This document shows positions 9,064-23,933 of a stretch of 64,000 nucleotides of DNA, one piece after another. The stretch comes from Klebsiella africana. GTDB lineage: Bacteria; Pseudomonadota; Gammaproteobacteria; Enterobacterales; Enterobacteriaceae. The position numbers and the translations under genes were made by a program. Every line of letters starts with the position of its first letter. Position 1 is the first letter of the stretch. The notes under the pieces were generated by a model. That model did no database searches and was not told the DNA's origin. It saw only the letters and a list, made by a program, of their open reading frames with translations. The DNA lies in the NCBI RefSeq assembly GCF_020526085.1, contig NZ_CP084874.1:3038001-3102000 (forward strand), written 5' to 3'.

Positions 9064-10029
9064 TCAGGATAATTTCTCCAGCATCAGGCCGGCGCGCAGT
9101 CCCTTCGCCACCGTCGGATTGGGAAACAAGACATACTCCGGCTCAGGCCCCACCACATACCGCGTCTCGCCCTCCTCCGCCAGCAGCGTGCCGGGTTCGA
9201 AGGGGGTGAAGTTCAGCGTCTGATCCGCCATATGCAAGCGGAAATCATCGCTATGGCGGGTGATCTGCTGTACCACCCGGTAGCGCAGCGGCGCTGGGGC
9301 GTCAGCAATGGCCAGATCCCCCACCAGTAGCAGGGAAAGCGCCCTCTCGGCGGCGGCAAACTGCGTCAGATCGTTTTCCCCCAACGGCAGCGCTTTGCCA
9401 AGTTCGAGAGTGCAGGCCAGCGCCGCGAACCGTTCGCAGCTGAAGTGGGTGAAGGTCCCGCCGGGCTGGCGATGAAACACCAGCGCCTCGAGCCCGGCGC
9501 CGCCCAGCCAGCGAAGAAAATCCTCCTCCCACGGCGTATCGCGGGCCGGGAGCACGCCGAAGCGCGGATGTAGCGACCCGCGGATCGCGGTATGCAGATC
9601 GAGGTGCCAGCGCGGGCCATCGTGGTCGCGATAGAAGCGGGCCACCGCCTGCTCCAGCCGCTGCGCCCGCTGCGTCTCCTCGCTGGCCGGGAACTGCCGC
9701 CAGCGCTCGCCAAACATGCGGTTCATATCGCTGTGCAGATAGCGTTTATTCGCCCGCAGCGCCGGCGGGTTGCCGACGATCACCAGCAGCCGCCAGCGCA
9801 GCGGGAGTTGCTCGCGAACCAGCCGCTGCACCAGCCGGTCGACAATCTCCACCGGCGCCGTTTCGTTGCCATGGATGGCGCAGGAAAGTACCAGCCCGCG
9901 CTCGCAGCGCGCATGCGGCGTCAGCTCAAGGATCCCCTCGCCAAGCCAGTGCCAGCGGAAATGGGCCGTCTCGCCGTGAAAATGGTGGGGCAAACGCCCC
10001 GCCAGGGTTAATGCCAGAAAATGTTCCAC
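9064..10029 (-). CDS. astE: Succinylglutamate desuccinylase
   Basis: 321 aa M14-like zinc enzyme; the last step of the AST pathway, releasing glutamate and succinate in the cytoplasm. Zinc ligands H53 and E56 (AIHGNET) and H146 (DLHTAIRG) and the general base E209 (CTLELGKA) are all present. It is the fifth gene of astCADBE, 9 nt after astB. The start gives [11 protein letters not shown], close to the family N-terminus. Confidence 0.95.
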   Translation of the reverse strand: MEHFLALTLAGRLPHHFHGETAHFRWHWLGEGILELTPHARCERGLVLSCAIHGNETAPVEIVDRLVQRLVREQLPLRWRLLVIVGNPPALRANKRYLHSDMNRMFGERWRQFPASEETQRAQRLEQAVARFYRDHDGPRWHLDLHTAIRGSLHPRFGVLPARDTPWEEDFLRWLGGAGLEALVFHRQPGGTFTHFSCERFAALACTLELGKALPLGENDLTQFAAAERALSLLLVGDLAIADAPAPLRYRVVQQITRHSDDFRLHMADQTLNFTPFEPGTLLAEEGETRYVVGPEPEYVLFPNPTVAKGLRAGLMLEKLS

Positions 10030-10038
10030 CGCGCCCCC

Positions 10039-15525
<5,487 letters not shown>

Positions 15526-16332
15526 ATGAAATTCGTCTCTTTTAATATCAACGGCCTGCGTGCCCGCCCACACCAACTGGCCGCCATCGTCGAAAAACAC
15601 CACCCGGACGTGATTGGCCTGCAGGAAACCAAAGTTCACGACGACATGTTCCCTCTCGAAGAGGTCGCCAGACTCGGCTATAACGTCTTTTATCACGGGC
15701 AGAAAGGCCATTATGGCGTCGCGCTGCTGACCAAAGAGACACCGATTGCCGTCCGCCGCGGTTTCCCGGACGATGGCGAAGAGGCTCAACGCCGCATCAT
15801 CATGGCGGAGATCCCGTCACCCTTCGGCAACGTCACAGTGATTAACGGCTATTTCCCGCAGGGTGAAAGCCGCGATCATGAAACCAAATTCCCGGCCAAA
15901 GCGGCGTTCTATCAGAATCTACAGAACTATCTGGAGACCGAACTCAACAAAGAGAATCCGGTACTGATCATGGGCGATATGAACATCAGTCCTACCGATC
16001 TCGATATCGGTATCGGTGAAGAGAACCGCAAACGCTGGCTGCGCACCGGCAAATGTTCCTTCCTGCCGGAAGAACGGGAATGGATGGACCGCCTGCTGGG
16101 CTGGGGCCTGGTGGATACCTGGCGTCAGGCTAACCCCGACAATAATGAGCACTTCTCGTGGTTTGATTACCGCTCCAAAGGCTTCGACGATAACCGTGGG
16201 CTGCGCATCGACCTGCTGCTGGCCAGTCAGCCTCTGGCGCAGCGCTGCGTGGAAACCGGGATCGATTATGAGATCCGCGGGATGGAAAAACCATCCGACC
16301 ACGCGCCGGTGTGGGCTACCTTCCAGCCATAA
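15526..16332 (+). CDS. xthA: Exodeoxyribonuclease III
   Basis: 268 aa from [18 protein letters not shown], exactly the E. coli length; the frame is open 47 codons further upstream but without homology. It is the major AP endonuclease, 3'-5' exonuclease and 3'-phosphatase of base excision repair. Active-site residues are visible: N7 (NINGLR), E34 (LQETK), D151 and N153 (MGDMNISP), and the C-terminal [10 protein letters not shown] with catalytic His. It is divergent from astC. Confidence 0.96.
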   Translation: MKFVSFNINGLRARPHQLAAIVEKHHPDVIGLQETKVHDDMFPLEEVARLGYNVFYHGQKGHYGVALLTKETPIAVRRGFPDDGEEAQRRIIMAEIPSPFGNVTVINGYFPQGESRDHETKFPAKAAFYQNLQNYLETELNKENPVLIMGDMNISPTDLDIGIGEENRKRWLRTGKCSFLPEEREWMDRLLGWGLVDTWRQANPDNNEHFSWFDYRSKGFDDNRGLRIDLLLASQPLAQRCVETGIDYEIRGMEKPSDHAPVWATFQP

Positions 16333-16545
16333 TTCACGCCCTACTCTCGCCTCCCGCTGTGCGGGGGGCAGAATTTCCTGAGCAAAATCAACAAAGCGAC
16401 GGTAAAGCATTGTGACCGTTGTCGGAACAGGATACTGTCGCGCGCACTTTTTGATGTCCACCGCGTCCAGACTGTACAGGAGCACCCCTCATGCAAAAGA
16501 AGCCGTCATCCGGCCATTGGTAAAGGGCTGGGACTTCTCGCGCTG

Positions 16546-17202
16546 GTGGCCACGCTGGCCGTTATCAGCCATCGCGTCGGTCTCCACGATCTGCTGACTC
16601 ACCTGCATCTGCTTCAGGACACCTTGCGCCATCATGGCGCCTGGGGCTATCTGGTCTATGTTGCGCTGTTTATCATTGCCACCCTGTGTCTCATCCCCGG
16701 CAGCCTGCTGGTGATCGCCGGTGGGATGCTCTTCGGCCCGCTGACAGGCTCCCTGCTCTCGTTTGCCGCCGCCATCGTCGCCTCTTCGCTGTCGTTTTTA
16801 ATCGCCCGCTGGCTTGGGCGCGATCTGCTGCAGCGCTATGTGGGCCATACCGCCGTGTTTCAGGCGATTGAGCGGGGTATCGCCCGCAGCGGCAGTGATT
16901 TTCTGATCCTCACCCGCCTGGTGCCGCTCTTTCCCTACAACATTCAGAATTACGCCTACGGCCTGACGGCGATCCGCTTCTGGCCCTTTACCCTGATATC
17001 AGCGGTGACCACCCTGCCGGGTCTGGTCATCTATTCGGTGATGGCCAGCGAACTGGCCCGCGAGGGGGTGACTCTCGCCTTCGCGCTCAAACTGAGCCTC
17101 GCCGGCGGGCTGCTGTTTGCCCTGGTGCAGTTGGGCAAACGCTTTGCCCGCGCCCGTCGCGTGGCAGCGTGCAGTGAGGAGGTGCGCCATGACCCAACCT
17201 GA
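16546..17202 (+). CDS. ydjX: TVP38/TMEM64 family membrane protein YdjX (start region frameshifted)
   Basis: The intact frame from GTG at 16546 codes 218 aa with the DedA/VTT-type core LIPGSLLVIAGGMLFGPLTG and ARWLGRDLLQRYVGH. However, a perfect ribosome site (AGGAG, 8 nt spacing) serves an ATG at 16491, which reads MQKKPSSGHW and then meets TAA at 16521. Removing one base near 16521 joins this to the main frame and gives a protein aligning without gaps to the E. coli YdjX N-terminus, including the first membrane helix. So the gene may carry a 1-nt insertion or a sequence error. It overlaps ydjZ by 14 nt. Lipid scramblase activity is known for some relatives only. Confidence 0.75.
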   Translation: MATLAVISHRVGLHDLLTHLHLLQDTLRHHGAWGYLVYVALFIIATLCLIPGSLLVIAGGMLFGPLTGSLLSFAAAIVASSLSFLIARWLGRDLLQRYVGHTAVFQAIERGIARSGSDFLILTRLVPLFPYNIQNYAYGLTAIRFWPFTLISAVTTLPGLVIYSVMASELAREGVTLAFALKLSLAGGLLFALVQLGKRFARARRVAACSEEVRHDPT

Positions 17203-17899
17203 TCGTCGTCACCTGCGCCGCGCCCGGCTGGCCCTTGCCGTCGTGGTCGTCGCCGCTCTGGCCGCCTGGCTGTGGTTCCCTGGCGGGCGTGCCTTTCTGC
17301 AGCAGAGTCTGACGGCGTTAGCCTCGCTGGATCCGCAGCATGTCGAAGGGTTTATCGCCGCCTGGGGACCGCAGGCCGCGCTGGTCTCTTTTGCGCTAAT
17401 GATTCTCCAGGCGATCGTCGCCCCGTTGCCAGCTTTCCTGATTACCCTGGCGAACGCCGCACTGTTCGGCGCCTTCTGGGGCGGGGCGCTGTCGTGGTTC
17501 AGCGCCATGGTCGGGGCCGGGCTCTGCTTTTGCATCGCCAGAGCGCTGGGGCGCGAAGTGGTGGAGAAACTCACCGGCCGCGCGGTGCTGCGCAGTGTCG
17601 ACGGCTATTTCACCCGCTTTGGCCCGCAGACGATCCTGGTCTGCCGCCTGCTGCCGTTTGTCCCGTTTGATCCGGTCAGCTATGCCGCGGGGCTGACCAC
17701 GCTGCGCTTCTGGCCCTTTATGCTGGCCACCGGCGTGGGCCAGCTGCCGGCGACCATCGTTTATTCCTGGGCCGGGAGTCTGCTCACCGGGGGCACCTTC
17801 TGGCTGGCCACCGGGCTTTCGCTGCTTTTTGCCCTGGCGGTAGTCATCTCTATCGCCAAAAATATTTACCGTGAACGTCATAAGAGATCGTCGCCATGA
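17189..17899 (+). CDS. ydjZ: TVP38/TMEM64 family membrane protein YdjZ
   Basis: 236 aa from MTQPDRRHLRRARLALAVVVV (GAGGAGG 6 nt upstream). A basic N-terminus is followed by a membrane helix, then the SNARE-associated/VTT domain with APLPAFLITLANAALFG and RLLPFVPFDPVSYAAGLT. It is a paralogue of the preceding gene, and the pair suggests an inner-membrane complex. E. coli ydjY (ferredoxin-like), which lies between the two there, is absent. The stop overlaps the ynjA start (ATGA). Confidence 0.9.
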   Translation: MTQPDRRHLRRARLALAVVVVAALAAWLWFPGGRAFLQQSLTALASLDPQHVEGFIAAWGPQAALVSFALMILQAIVAPLPAFLITLANAALFGAFWGGALSWFSAMVGAGLCFCIARALGREVVEKLTGRAVLRSVDGYFTRFGPQTILVCRLLPFVPFDPVSYAAGLTTLRFWPFMLATGVGQLPATIVYSWAGSLLTGGTFWLATGLSLLFALAVVISIAKNIYRERHKRSSP

Positions 17900-18456
17900 G
17901 CTTACCTCCGCTGGATTCTGTCCCCCTGATCCTTCGTCCGCAGGCCTGGCTGCATCGCCGGCATTACGGCCAGGTGCTGAGCCCCATTCGCTGGTGGGGA
18001 CGGATCCCATGGCTGTTTTACCTGGTCTCGCTGTTCGTGGGCTATATTGAACGCCGCCGCTCGCCGCTGGAGCCGGTGCTGCGCTCGCTGGTCAGCGCCC
18101 GCATCGCTCAGCTGTGCCACTGCGAATTCTGTATCGATATCACCAGCATGACCCTCGCGGCGCGGAGCGGGAGCCAGGACAAGCTGCTGGCGGTCGCTGA
18201 CTGGCGCAGCAGTAGGCTGTTTAGCGAAAAAGAGCGTCTGGCGCTGGCCTATGCCGAAGCCGCCACCCAGACACCACCGGCGGTAGACGATGCCCTGCGC
18301 AGCGCGCTGGCCGCGCATTTTGACGCCCAGGCGCTCACCGAGCTGACTGCCCTGATTGGTCTGCAAAATTTATCGGCGCGGTTCAATGCCGCGATGGCGA
18401 TCCCGGCTCAGGGGTTGTGCCAGATACCCACCGCTTCCTCGCAGAATAAGGAGTAA
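17896..18456 (+). CDS. ynjA: AhpD-like carboxymuconolactone decarboxylase family protein YnjA
   Basis: 186 aa. The all-helical CMD/AhpD fold carries the redox motif C76-E-F-C79 (LCHCEFCID), with another cysteine at 74. In AhpD this CxxC reduces peroxiredoxin through lipoyl groups; the partner of YnjA is unknown. It is translationally coupled to ydjZ and lies 2 nt before ynjB, so it is part of a single transcript with the ABC importer genes. It has no signal peptide. Confidence 0.9.
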   Translation: MSLPPLDSVPLILRPQAWLHRRHYGQVLSPIRWWGRIPWLFYLVSLFVGYIERRRSPLEPVLRSLVSARIAQLCHCEFCIDITSMTLAARSGSQDKLLAVADWRSSRLFSEKERLALAYAEAATQTPPAVDDALRSALAAHFDAQALTELTALIGLQNLSARFNAAMAIPAQGLCQIPTASSQNKE

Positions 18457-18458
18457 CG

Positions 18459-19637
18459 ATGCGCCGTTTGCGTGATTACAGCCTCTGTCTGTGCCTGCTG
18501 CTGCTCTGGCCGCTGGCGGTTAATGCCGACGACAGCTGGCGGCAGATTCAGACGGAAGCCCGCGGACAGACCGTCTGGTTTAACGCCTGGGGCGGCGACC
18601 CGGCCGTCAATCGCTATCTGGCGTGGGTCAGCGAAGAGGTCAAACGCTATTACGCAATCGACCTGCGTATTGTGCCTGTCGCCGATGCCGCCGACGCGGT
18701 GAAACGCATCCAGACCGAGGCGCAGGCCGGTCGTCGCCGGGGCGGGTCGGTGGATCTGCTGTGGATCAACGGCGAAAACTTTCGCACACTTAAACAGGCC
18801 GATCTGCTGCTCACCGGCTGGGCCGAATCGCTGCCCAACTGGCGCTATGTCGATCTGCGAAAGCCGGTACGGGAAGATTTTTCTGTCGCCACCGAGGGCG
18901 CGGAGTCGCCGTGGGGCAGCGCCCAGCTGACGTTTATCGCCCGCCGCGGACAAACGCCGCAGCCGCCCACCAGCCCGCAGACGCTGCTGGCCTTCGCCAG
19001 AGCCCATCCGGGCAGCGTAACCTACCCGCGCCCGCCGGACTTCACCGGTACCGCTTTGCTGGAGCAACTGCTGCTCGCTCTCACCGATCAGCCAGCCGCC
19101 CTGCGCCAGCCGCCGCAGGCGGCGACCTTCGCGGCGGTCACCGCCCCGCTGTGGCGCTATCTCGATGCGCTGCACCCGGCCCTGTGGCGGGCGGGCAAGG
19201 ATTTCCCGGCGTCGCCAGCACGGATGGACGCTATGCTCAACAGTGGCACCCTACGCTTATCGCTGACGTTTAACCCGCTGCACGCCCGGCAGAAAGCCGC
19301 CAGCGGCGAATTACCGACGGACAGCTACAGCTTCGGCTTTATCGCAGGGACCCTCGGCAACGTCCATTTCGTTACCATCCCGGCTAACGCCCGCGCTGTC
19401 GCTGGCGCCAAAGTAGTGGCCAATTTCCTGCTCTCGCCTGAAGCGCAGCTGCGCAAGGCCGATGCCGCCGTCTGGGGCGATCCAAGCGTACTGGACCCGC
19501 AGCATCTGCCTGACGGTCAGCGCCAGGCGCTGGCGGCCACCGTGCCGCAGGATCTACCGCCGGTGCTTGCCGAGCCCCACGCGGCATGGGTTGACGCGCT
19601 GGAGCAGGAATGGCTGCGCCGCTACGGTACTCATTGA
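18459..19637 (+). CDS. ynjB: ABC transporter substrate-binding protein YnjB
   Basis: 392 aa with a Sec signal peptide ending PLAVNA-DDSW (cleavage after residue 23). It is family 1 type (iron/thiamine/spermidine-like) and periplasmic: VDLLWINGENFRTLKQADLL and KVVANFLLSPEAQLRKADAAVWGDPSVLD are typical. The ligand is unknown. It has AAGGAG 5 nt before its ATG and its 3' end overlaps ynjC by 28 nt, which implies coupling with the permease. Confidence 0.92.
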   Translation: MRRLRDYSLCLCLLLLWPLAVNADDSWRQIQTEARGQTVWFNAWGGDPAVNRYLAWVSEEVKRYYAIDLRIVPVADAADAVKRIQTEAQAGRRRGGSVDLLWINGENFRTLKQADLLLTGWAESLPNWRYVDLRKPVREDFSVATEGAESPWGSAQLTFIARRGQTPQPPTSPQTLLAFARAHPGSVTYPRPPDFTGTALLEQLLLALTDQPAALRQPPQAATFAAVTAPLWRYLDALHPALWRAGKDFPASPARMDAMLNSGTLRLSLTFNPLHARQKAASGELPTDSYSFGFIAGTLGNVHFVTIPANARAVAGAKVVANFLLSPEAQLRKADAAVWGDPSVLDPQHLPDGQRQALAATVPQDLPPVLAEPHAAWVDALEQEWLRRYGTH

Positions 19638-21145
19638 TCCTGCTGGCCTGGGGGACGATGGCGGCGATCTATCTGCCGCTGCTCCCCGCCGCCGGGGAAC
19701 TGGTGGGCGCTGCGTGCTCCCCGGCCCACTGGCGGGCGCTGTTCGCCGACCCGCAGCTGGGCCAGGCGCTGGCCGCCACCCTCGTCTCGACCCTGTTGTC
19801 CGTCGGCGGCGCGCTGCTGATCGCCATGACCATCGTCGCCGCCCTCTGGCCTTCGGCCCGCTGGCGGCGGCTGGCTTCCCGTCTGCCGCTGCTGCTGGCG
19901 GTGCCCCATCTCGCCCTGGCGACGGCGGCGCTGCTGCTGTTCGCCGAAGGGGGCTGGCTCTGGCAGCAGTTGCCGTTTCTGACGCCGCCGGTTGACCGGT
20001 ACGGCATCGGGCTTGGCCTGACGATGGCCCTGAAAGAGAGCGCCTTTGTGCTGTGGGTGATCTATGGCCTGCTGGGAGAGAAACGCCTCGCCGACCAGGC
20101 GACCGCCCTGAAGAGCCTCGGCTATGGCCGCTGGCAGTGCCTGCGCTGGCTGGTGCTGCCCGCCACCCTCCCCGCCCTCGGCATGGTGCTGCTGGCCACC
20201 ACCGCCTGGAGTCTGTCGGCGGTCGATGTCGCCCTGGTGCTGGGGCCTGGCAATCCGCCCACCCTCGCCGTACTGGCGTGGCAGTGGTTAAGCCAGGGCG
20301 ACGACCTGCAGCAGGCCAAAGGGACGCTGGCCAGCCTGCTGCTGCTGGCGATCCTCGGCGGGACGGCGCTGATCGCCTGGGGCGGATGGCGGCTACAGCG
20401 TCGGCGTCTGCCCGATCTACGCGGTGTTCGTCACCCTCATCCCCATGCCCTGCCCGGGCGCCTGCTGGCGACGCTGCTGCCGCTGAGCGGCCTGCTGGGC
20501 GCCCTGTTGCTGGCGGGGCTGGCCCGCTCGACGCCGCCGCAGATGGATGCTCTTGGCAACAGCCTTGGCCTGGCGCTGGCGGCCTGCGCCCTCGGCGCGG
20601 CCGTCTGCCTGCTGTGGCTGGCCTGCGGTCCGGCTCGAGGGGATGGCTGGGTCTGGCTACCGCTGGTGCTGCCAGCCCTGCCGCTGGCCGATGGCCAGTA
20701 TCGGCTGGCGCTGTACGCCTGGCTTGACGGCGACTGGTTGACCGTCCTGTGGGGCCATCTGCTGTGGGTAGTGCCCTGGATGCTGTTTATTTTGCGCCCG
20801 GCCTGGCGCCAGCGCGACCCGCGGCTGACGGTTATCGCCCGCACGCTCGGCTGGGGAGCCACGCGTATTTTCTGGCTGGTGATCCTGCCCTCGCTGACCC
20901 GCCCGCTGCTGACCGCGCTGGCGGTGGGCTTTTCCGTGAGTATCGCGCAGTATCTGCCGACGCTATGGCTGGGGGCTGGCCGAATTCCGACGCTCACCAG
21001 CCAGGCGGTGGCGCTCAGCAGCGGCGGCGAGGTGCAGACGCTCGCCGCCCAGGCGCTGTGGCAGTTACTGCTGCCGGCAGTATGCTTTACCCTGACGGCT
21101 CTGCTGGCCTGGCTGGCGGGCCGCTATCGACGAGGACTTCGCTAG
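19610..21145 (+). CDS. ynjC: ABC transporter permease YnjC (fused two-domain)
   Basis: 511 aa with about twelve hydrophobic segments and two binding-protein-dependent transport (BPD_transp_1) domains in one chain, like the FbpB/SfuB group. EAA-like loops are seen near LKSLGYGRWQCLRWLVLPATLPAL and near ARTLGWGATRIFWLVILPSLTRPLL. It matches E. coli YnjC in length. The start ATG (GGAG 5 nt upstream) is inside ynjB; the TAG stop shares its G with the GTG start of ynjD. Confidence 0.93.
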   Translation: MAAPLRYSLILLAWGTMAAIYLPLLPAAGELVGAACSPAHWRALFADPQLGQALAATLVSTLLSVGGALLIAMTIVAALWPSARWRRLASRLPLLLAVPHLALATAALLLFAEGGWLWQQLPFLTPPVDRYGIGLGLTMALKESAFVLWVIYGLLGEKRLADQATALKSLGYGRWQCLRWLVLPATLPALGMVLLATTAWSLSAVDVALVLGPGNPPTLAVLAWQWLSQGDDLQQAKGTLASLLLLAILGGTALIAWGGWRLQRRRLPDLRGVRHPHPHALPGRLLATLLPLSGLLGALLLAGLARSTPPQMDALGNSLGLALAACALGAAVCLLWLACGPARGDGWVWLPLVLPALPLADGQYRLALYAWLDGDWLTVLWGHLLWVVPWMLFILRPAWRQRDPRLTVIARTLGWGATRIFWLVILPSLTRPLLTALAVGFSVSIAQYLPTLWLGAGRIPTLTSQAVALSSGGEVQTLAAQALWQLLLPAVCFTLTALLAWLAGRYRRGLR

Positions 21146-21777
21146 TGCTAACCGTAAACCATCTGACCCTGAGCGTGAAACGCCAGCCGCTGCTACGGGA
21201 GGTTACCTTTTCGGTGGCGCCTGGCGAGGTACTGACGCTGATGGGCCCCTCCGGTAGCGGGAAATCGACGCTGTTTGCCTGGATGATTGGCGCCCTGTCA
21301 GGCGATTTTCGCGCCGAAGGCGAGCTGTGGCTCAACGAACGGCGCTGCGATACGCTGCCGACGGAGCGTCGGCGCATCGGTATCCTGTTTCAGGACTCTC
21401 TGCTGTTCGACCATTTCAGCGTCGGGCAAAATTTACAGCTGGCGCTGCCGGAATGCGTGCGCGGCGAGGCGCGAAAAGTCGCAGTCGAGCAGGCGCTCAA
21501 CCGCGCCGGACTGGCTGGCTTCGCCCCACGCGATCCGGCCACGCTCTCCGGCGGGCAGCGGGCGCGGGTGAGCCTGCTACGTGCGCTGCTGGCGCGCCCC
21601 GAGGCGCTGCTGCTCGATGAGCCCTTCAGCCGCCTGGATGCCACCCTGCGCGCCGGGTTCCGCCGCTGGGTTTTTGAGGAACTGGCCCGCCAGGCCATTC
21701 CGGCGATCCTGGTCACCCACGATCGCGAGGACAGTCCGCCGGCGGGGCGCTGCCTGGCGATGGAGCGCTGGCAATGA
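21145..21777 (+). CDS. ynjD: ABC transporter ATP-binding protein YnjD
   Basis: 210 aa from a GTG that overlaps the ynjC stop by one base (TAGTG). Walker A GPSGSGKST, Q-loop FQDSLLF, signature LSGGQRARV, Walker B ALLLDEP and switch His (LVTHD) are all present. It powers the YnjBC importer on the cytoplasmic face. It is slightly shorter than the E. coli protein (217 aa), ending MERWQ. Confidence 0.93.
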   Translation: MLTVNHLTLSVKRQPLLREVTFSVAPGEVLTLMGPSGSGKSTLFAWMIGALSGDFRAEGELWLNERRCDTLPTERRRIGILFQDSLLFDHFSVGQNLQLALPECVRGEARKVAVEQALNRAGLAGFAPRDPATLSGGQRARVSLLRALLARPEALLLDEPFSRLDATLRAGFRRWVFEELARQAIPAILVTHDREDSPPAGRCLAMERWQ

Positions 21778-21870
21778 AGGGTAATAGCGTGCAAACCTGC
21801 GTTACCGCAAAGAAATCGATGCCTGGCGAGCGGAGAATACGCCCTCCACTTTTTACCGTCGGGCATTTCG

Positions 21871-23178
21871 ATGAAACGTGTTTCTCAATTGACCGCACTC
21901 GCCCTGCTTATGGGGCTTGCTGCTTCCACCACCTGCGCCGCTGAAACCATGCCTGCGCTCACCTTATCTCATCTGCAACAGCAGCACGGCGTGGCCATTG
22001 ACACCCGCCTGAGCGCTTATTACAACGGCTGGCCGCAGCGCGCCAACGGCCCGGAAGGCCATGAGCCGCAGGCCCTGAATCTTTCCGCCCGCTGGCTCGG
22101 CGCCATGAGCGACGATCAGCTCCGCGGCTGGGCTAAGCAGCACCAGCTCCAGTCCGATACCCCCATCGCGCTGTACGGCAGCCCGGAGGATAACGCCAGC
22201 GTCGCGGCACGGCTGAAACAAGCGGGGTTCACCCGGCTCAGCACGCTGAGCGATGCGCTGAGCCAGACCGACCGTCTGCAAAAGCTGCCGCACTTTGAAC
22301 AGCTGGTCTACCCCCAGTGGCTGCACGACCTACAGCAAGGAAAAGCGGTCGCCGCCGCCCCGGCAGGCGACTGGAAAGTGTTTGAAGCCGCCTGGGGAGC
22401 GCCGAAGCTCTATCTGCTGAGCCATATCCCTGGCGCGGGCTATATCGATACCAATGAGGTGGAGAGCGAACCGCTGTGGAATAAAGTGTCCGACGCGCAG
22501 CTGAAGGCAATGCTGGCGAAGCACGGCATCCGGCATGACACCACGGTGATCCTCTACGGTCGCGACGTCTACGCCGCAGCGCGGGTAGCGCAGATCATGC
22601 TGTACGCCGGGGTCAAAGACGTGCGCCTGCTTGACGGTGGCTGGCAGACCTGGTCCGACGCCGGGCTGCCGGTAGAGCGCGGTATGCCGTCGGCCCAGCA
22701 GCCTGCGCCAGATTTCGGCGCGCCGATCCCCGGCCAGCCGCAGCTGATGCTGGATACCGAGCAGGCCCGCGGGCTGCTGCATCGTCAGGACGCCTCGCTG
22801 GTCAGCGTCCGCTCGTGGCCGGAGTTTATCGGCACCACCAGCGGCTACAGCTATATCAAACCGAAGGGCGACATCGCCGGTGCCCGTTGGGGCCATGCCG
22901 GGAGCGACTCCACGCACATGGAGGATTTCCATAACCCGGACGGCACCATGCGCAGCGCCGACGATATCGCTGCCCTGTGGCGCCAGTGGAACATTCTGCC
23001 GAGCCAGCAAGTGGCGTTCTATTGCGGGACCGGCTGGCGGGCCTCGGAAACCTTTATGTATGCCCGCGCCATGGGCTGGCCGCACGTCGCGGTGTACGAC
23101 GGCGGCTGGTACGAATGGAGCAGCAACCCGCACAATCCGGTCGCCCGCGGAGAGCGCGGTCCGGAAAGCAGTCAGTAA
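21871..23178 (+). CDS. ynjE: Thiosulfate sulfurtransferase YnjE
   Basis: 435 aa, same length as the E. coli enzyme. Signal peptide ends ASTTCAA-ETMP, so it is periplasmic. Three rhodanese domains are expected; only the last has the catalytic loop C385-G-T-G-W-R (FYCGTGWRASE). Middle-domain text such as HDTTVILYGRDVYAAARVAQIMLYAG is near identical to E. coli. It lies 93 nt after ynjD and probably works with the YnjABCD importer on a sulfur compound; the substrate is not established. Confidence 0.94.
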   Translation: MKRVSQLTALALLMGLAASTTCAAETMPALTLSHLQQQHGVAIDTRLSAYYNGWPQRANGPEGHEPQALNLSARWLGAMSDDQLRGWAKQHQLQSDTPIALYGSPEDNASVAARLKQAGFTRLSTLSDALSQTDRLQKLPHFEQLVYPQWLHDLQQGKAVAAAPAGDWKVFEAAWGAPKLYLLSHIPGAGYIDTNEVESEPLWNKVSDAQLKAMLAKHGIRHDTTVILYGRDVYAAARVAQIMLYAGVKDVRLLDGGWQTWSDAGLPVERGMPSAQQPAPDFGAPIPGQPQLMLDTEQARGLLHRQDASLVSVRSWPEFIGTTSGYSYIKPKGDIAGARWGHAGSDSTHMEDFHNPDGTMRSADDIAALWRQWNILPSQQVAFYCGTGWRASETFMYARAMGWPHVAVYDGGWYEWSSNPHNPVARGERGPESSQ

Positions 23179-23192
23179 CTCCACCCACCGCT

Positions 23193-23219
23193 GCGCGTCG
23201 CCCCTCATCGGCGACGCGC
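23193..23219. terminator. Stem-loop between convergent ynjE and ynjF
   Basis: Ten-bp stem GCGCGTCGCC / GGCGACGCGC with a 7-base loop, between two converging stops. There is no strong U-run, so termination here may be Rho-assisted. Confidence 0.55.
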
Positions 23220-23223
23220 GCCG

Positions 23224-23847
23224 TTATAACGGTGTCGCCACCCGCTTTAACGTTTGGTAGCCACTGCAGATGCGCGTCGCCGTCGTCAGCCAACACAGCG
23301 CGCCAAACAGCCACGCCAGCCAGGCGAAATGCGTCGGAAACAGGCAACTGAGGACAAACAACAGGATGGTCTCCGTCCCCTCAGTTAGTCCTCCGAGATA
23401 GTACAGCGATTTATGGGCGTAGCCGGGATTGGCGATCTGGTGCCTGGCCGCCAGGGCGGCAAAAGCGAGAAAGCTGCTGCCGGTGCCGATAAAGGCAAAC
23501 AGCAGCCAGGCCCCCGCCAGGGCATTGTTCAGCGGGTCCGCCAGAATAAAGCCGAACGGCACCAGGGCGTAGAAGAGAAAATCCAGCGCAATATCGAGAA
23601 AGCCGCCCGCGTCCGTGAGCCCGCGCCGCCGCGCCAGGGCGCCATCCAGACCATCCAGCAGGCGGTTGAGGAGAATAGCGACCAGCGCCGCGCTATACCA
23701 CCCCAGCGCCAGAAAGGGCAGAGCCAGCACGCCGATGGCAAAACCGAGCAGCGTCAGCCCGTCCGGTGAAATACCCGGGCGGTCAAGGGCGCCAGCGACA
23801 GCGTTAAGCAGGGGTTTTAGGCGCGGATGCAAGTGGCTATCAAGCAC
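23224..23847 (-). CDS. ynjF: CDP-alcohol phosphatidyltransferase family protein YnjF
   Basis: 207 aa inner-membrane protein. The diagnostic motif D-G-x2-A-R-x8-G-x3-D-x3-D is seen from D68 to D89 (DGALARRRGLTDAGGFLDIALD). Such enzymes move a phosphoalcohol from a CDP-linked donor to an acceptor alcohol; the acceptor of YnjF is unknown. It is divergent from nudG over about 86 bp and convergent with ynjE. Confidence 0.92.
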   Translation of the reverse strand: MLDSHLHPRLKPLLNAVAGALDRPGISPDGLTLLGFAIGVLALPFLALGWYSAALVAILLNRLLDGLDGALARRRGLTDAGGFLDIALDFLFYALVPFGFILADPLNNALAGAWLLFAFIGTGSSFLAFAALAARHQIANPGYAHKSLYYLGGLTEGTETILLFVLSCLFPTHFAWLAWLFGALCWLTTATRICSGYQTLKRVATPL

Positions 23848-23933
23848 GGAGGTCTCCAGCGGGGTTGGCGGTTGTCAGTCAAGGTCTATGGCGGTGATAA
23901 TAGGCCAGATTCGTCTTATTAACCTTGATGCTT

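Noticed and set aside
17902..18366. 154-codon frame antisense to ynjA
   Set aside because: Shadow frame of a GC-rich gene; the CEFC-containing AhpD-like protein is on the plus strand.
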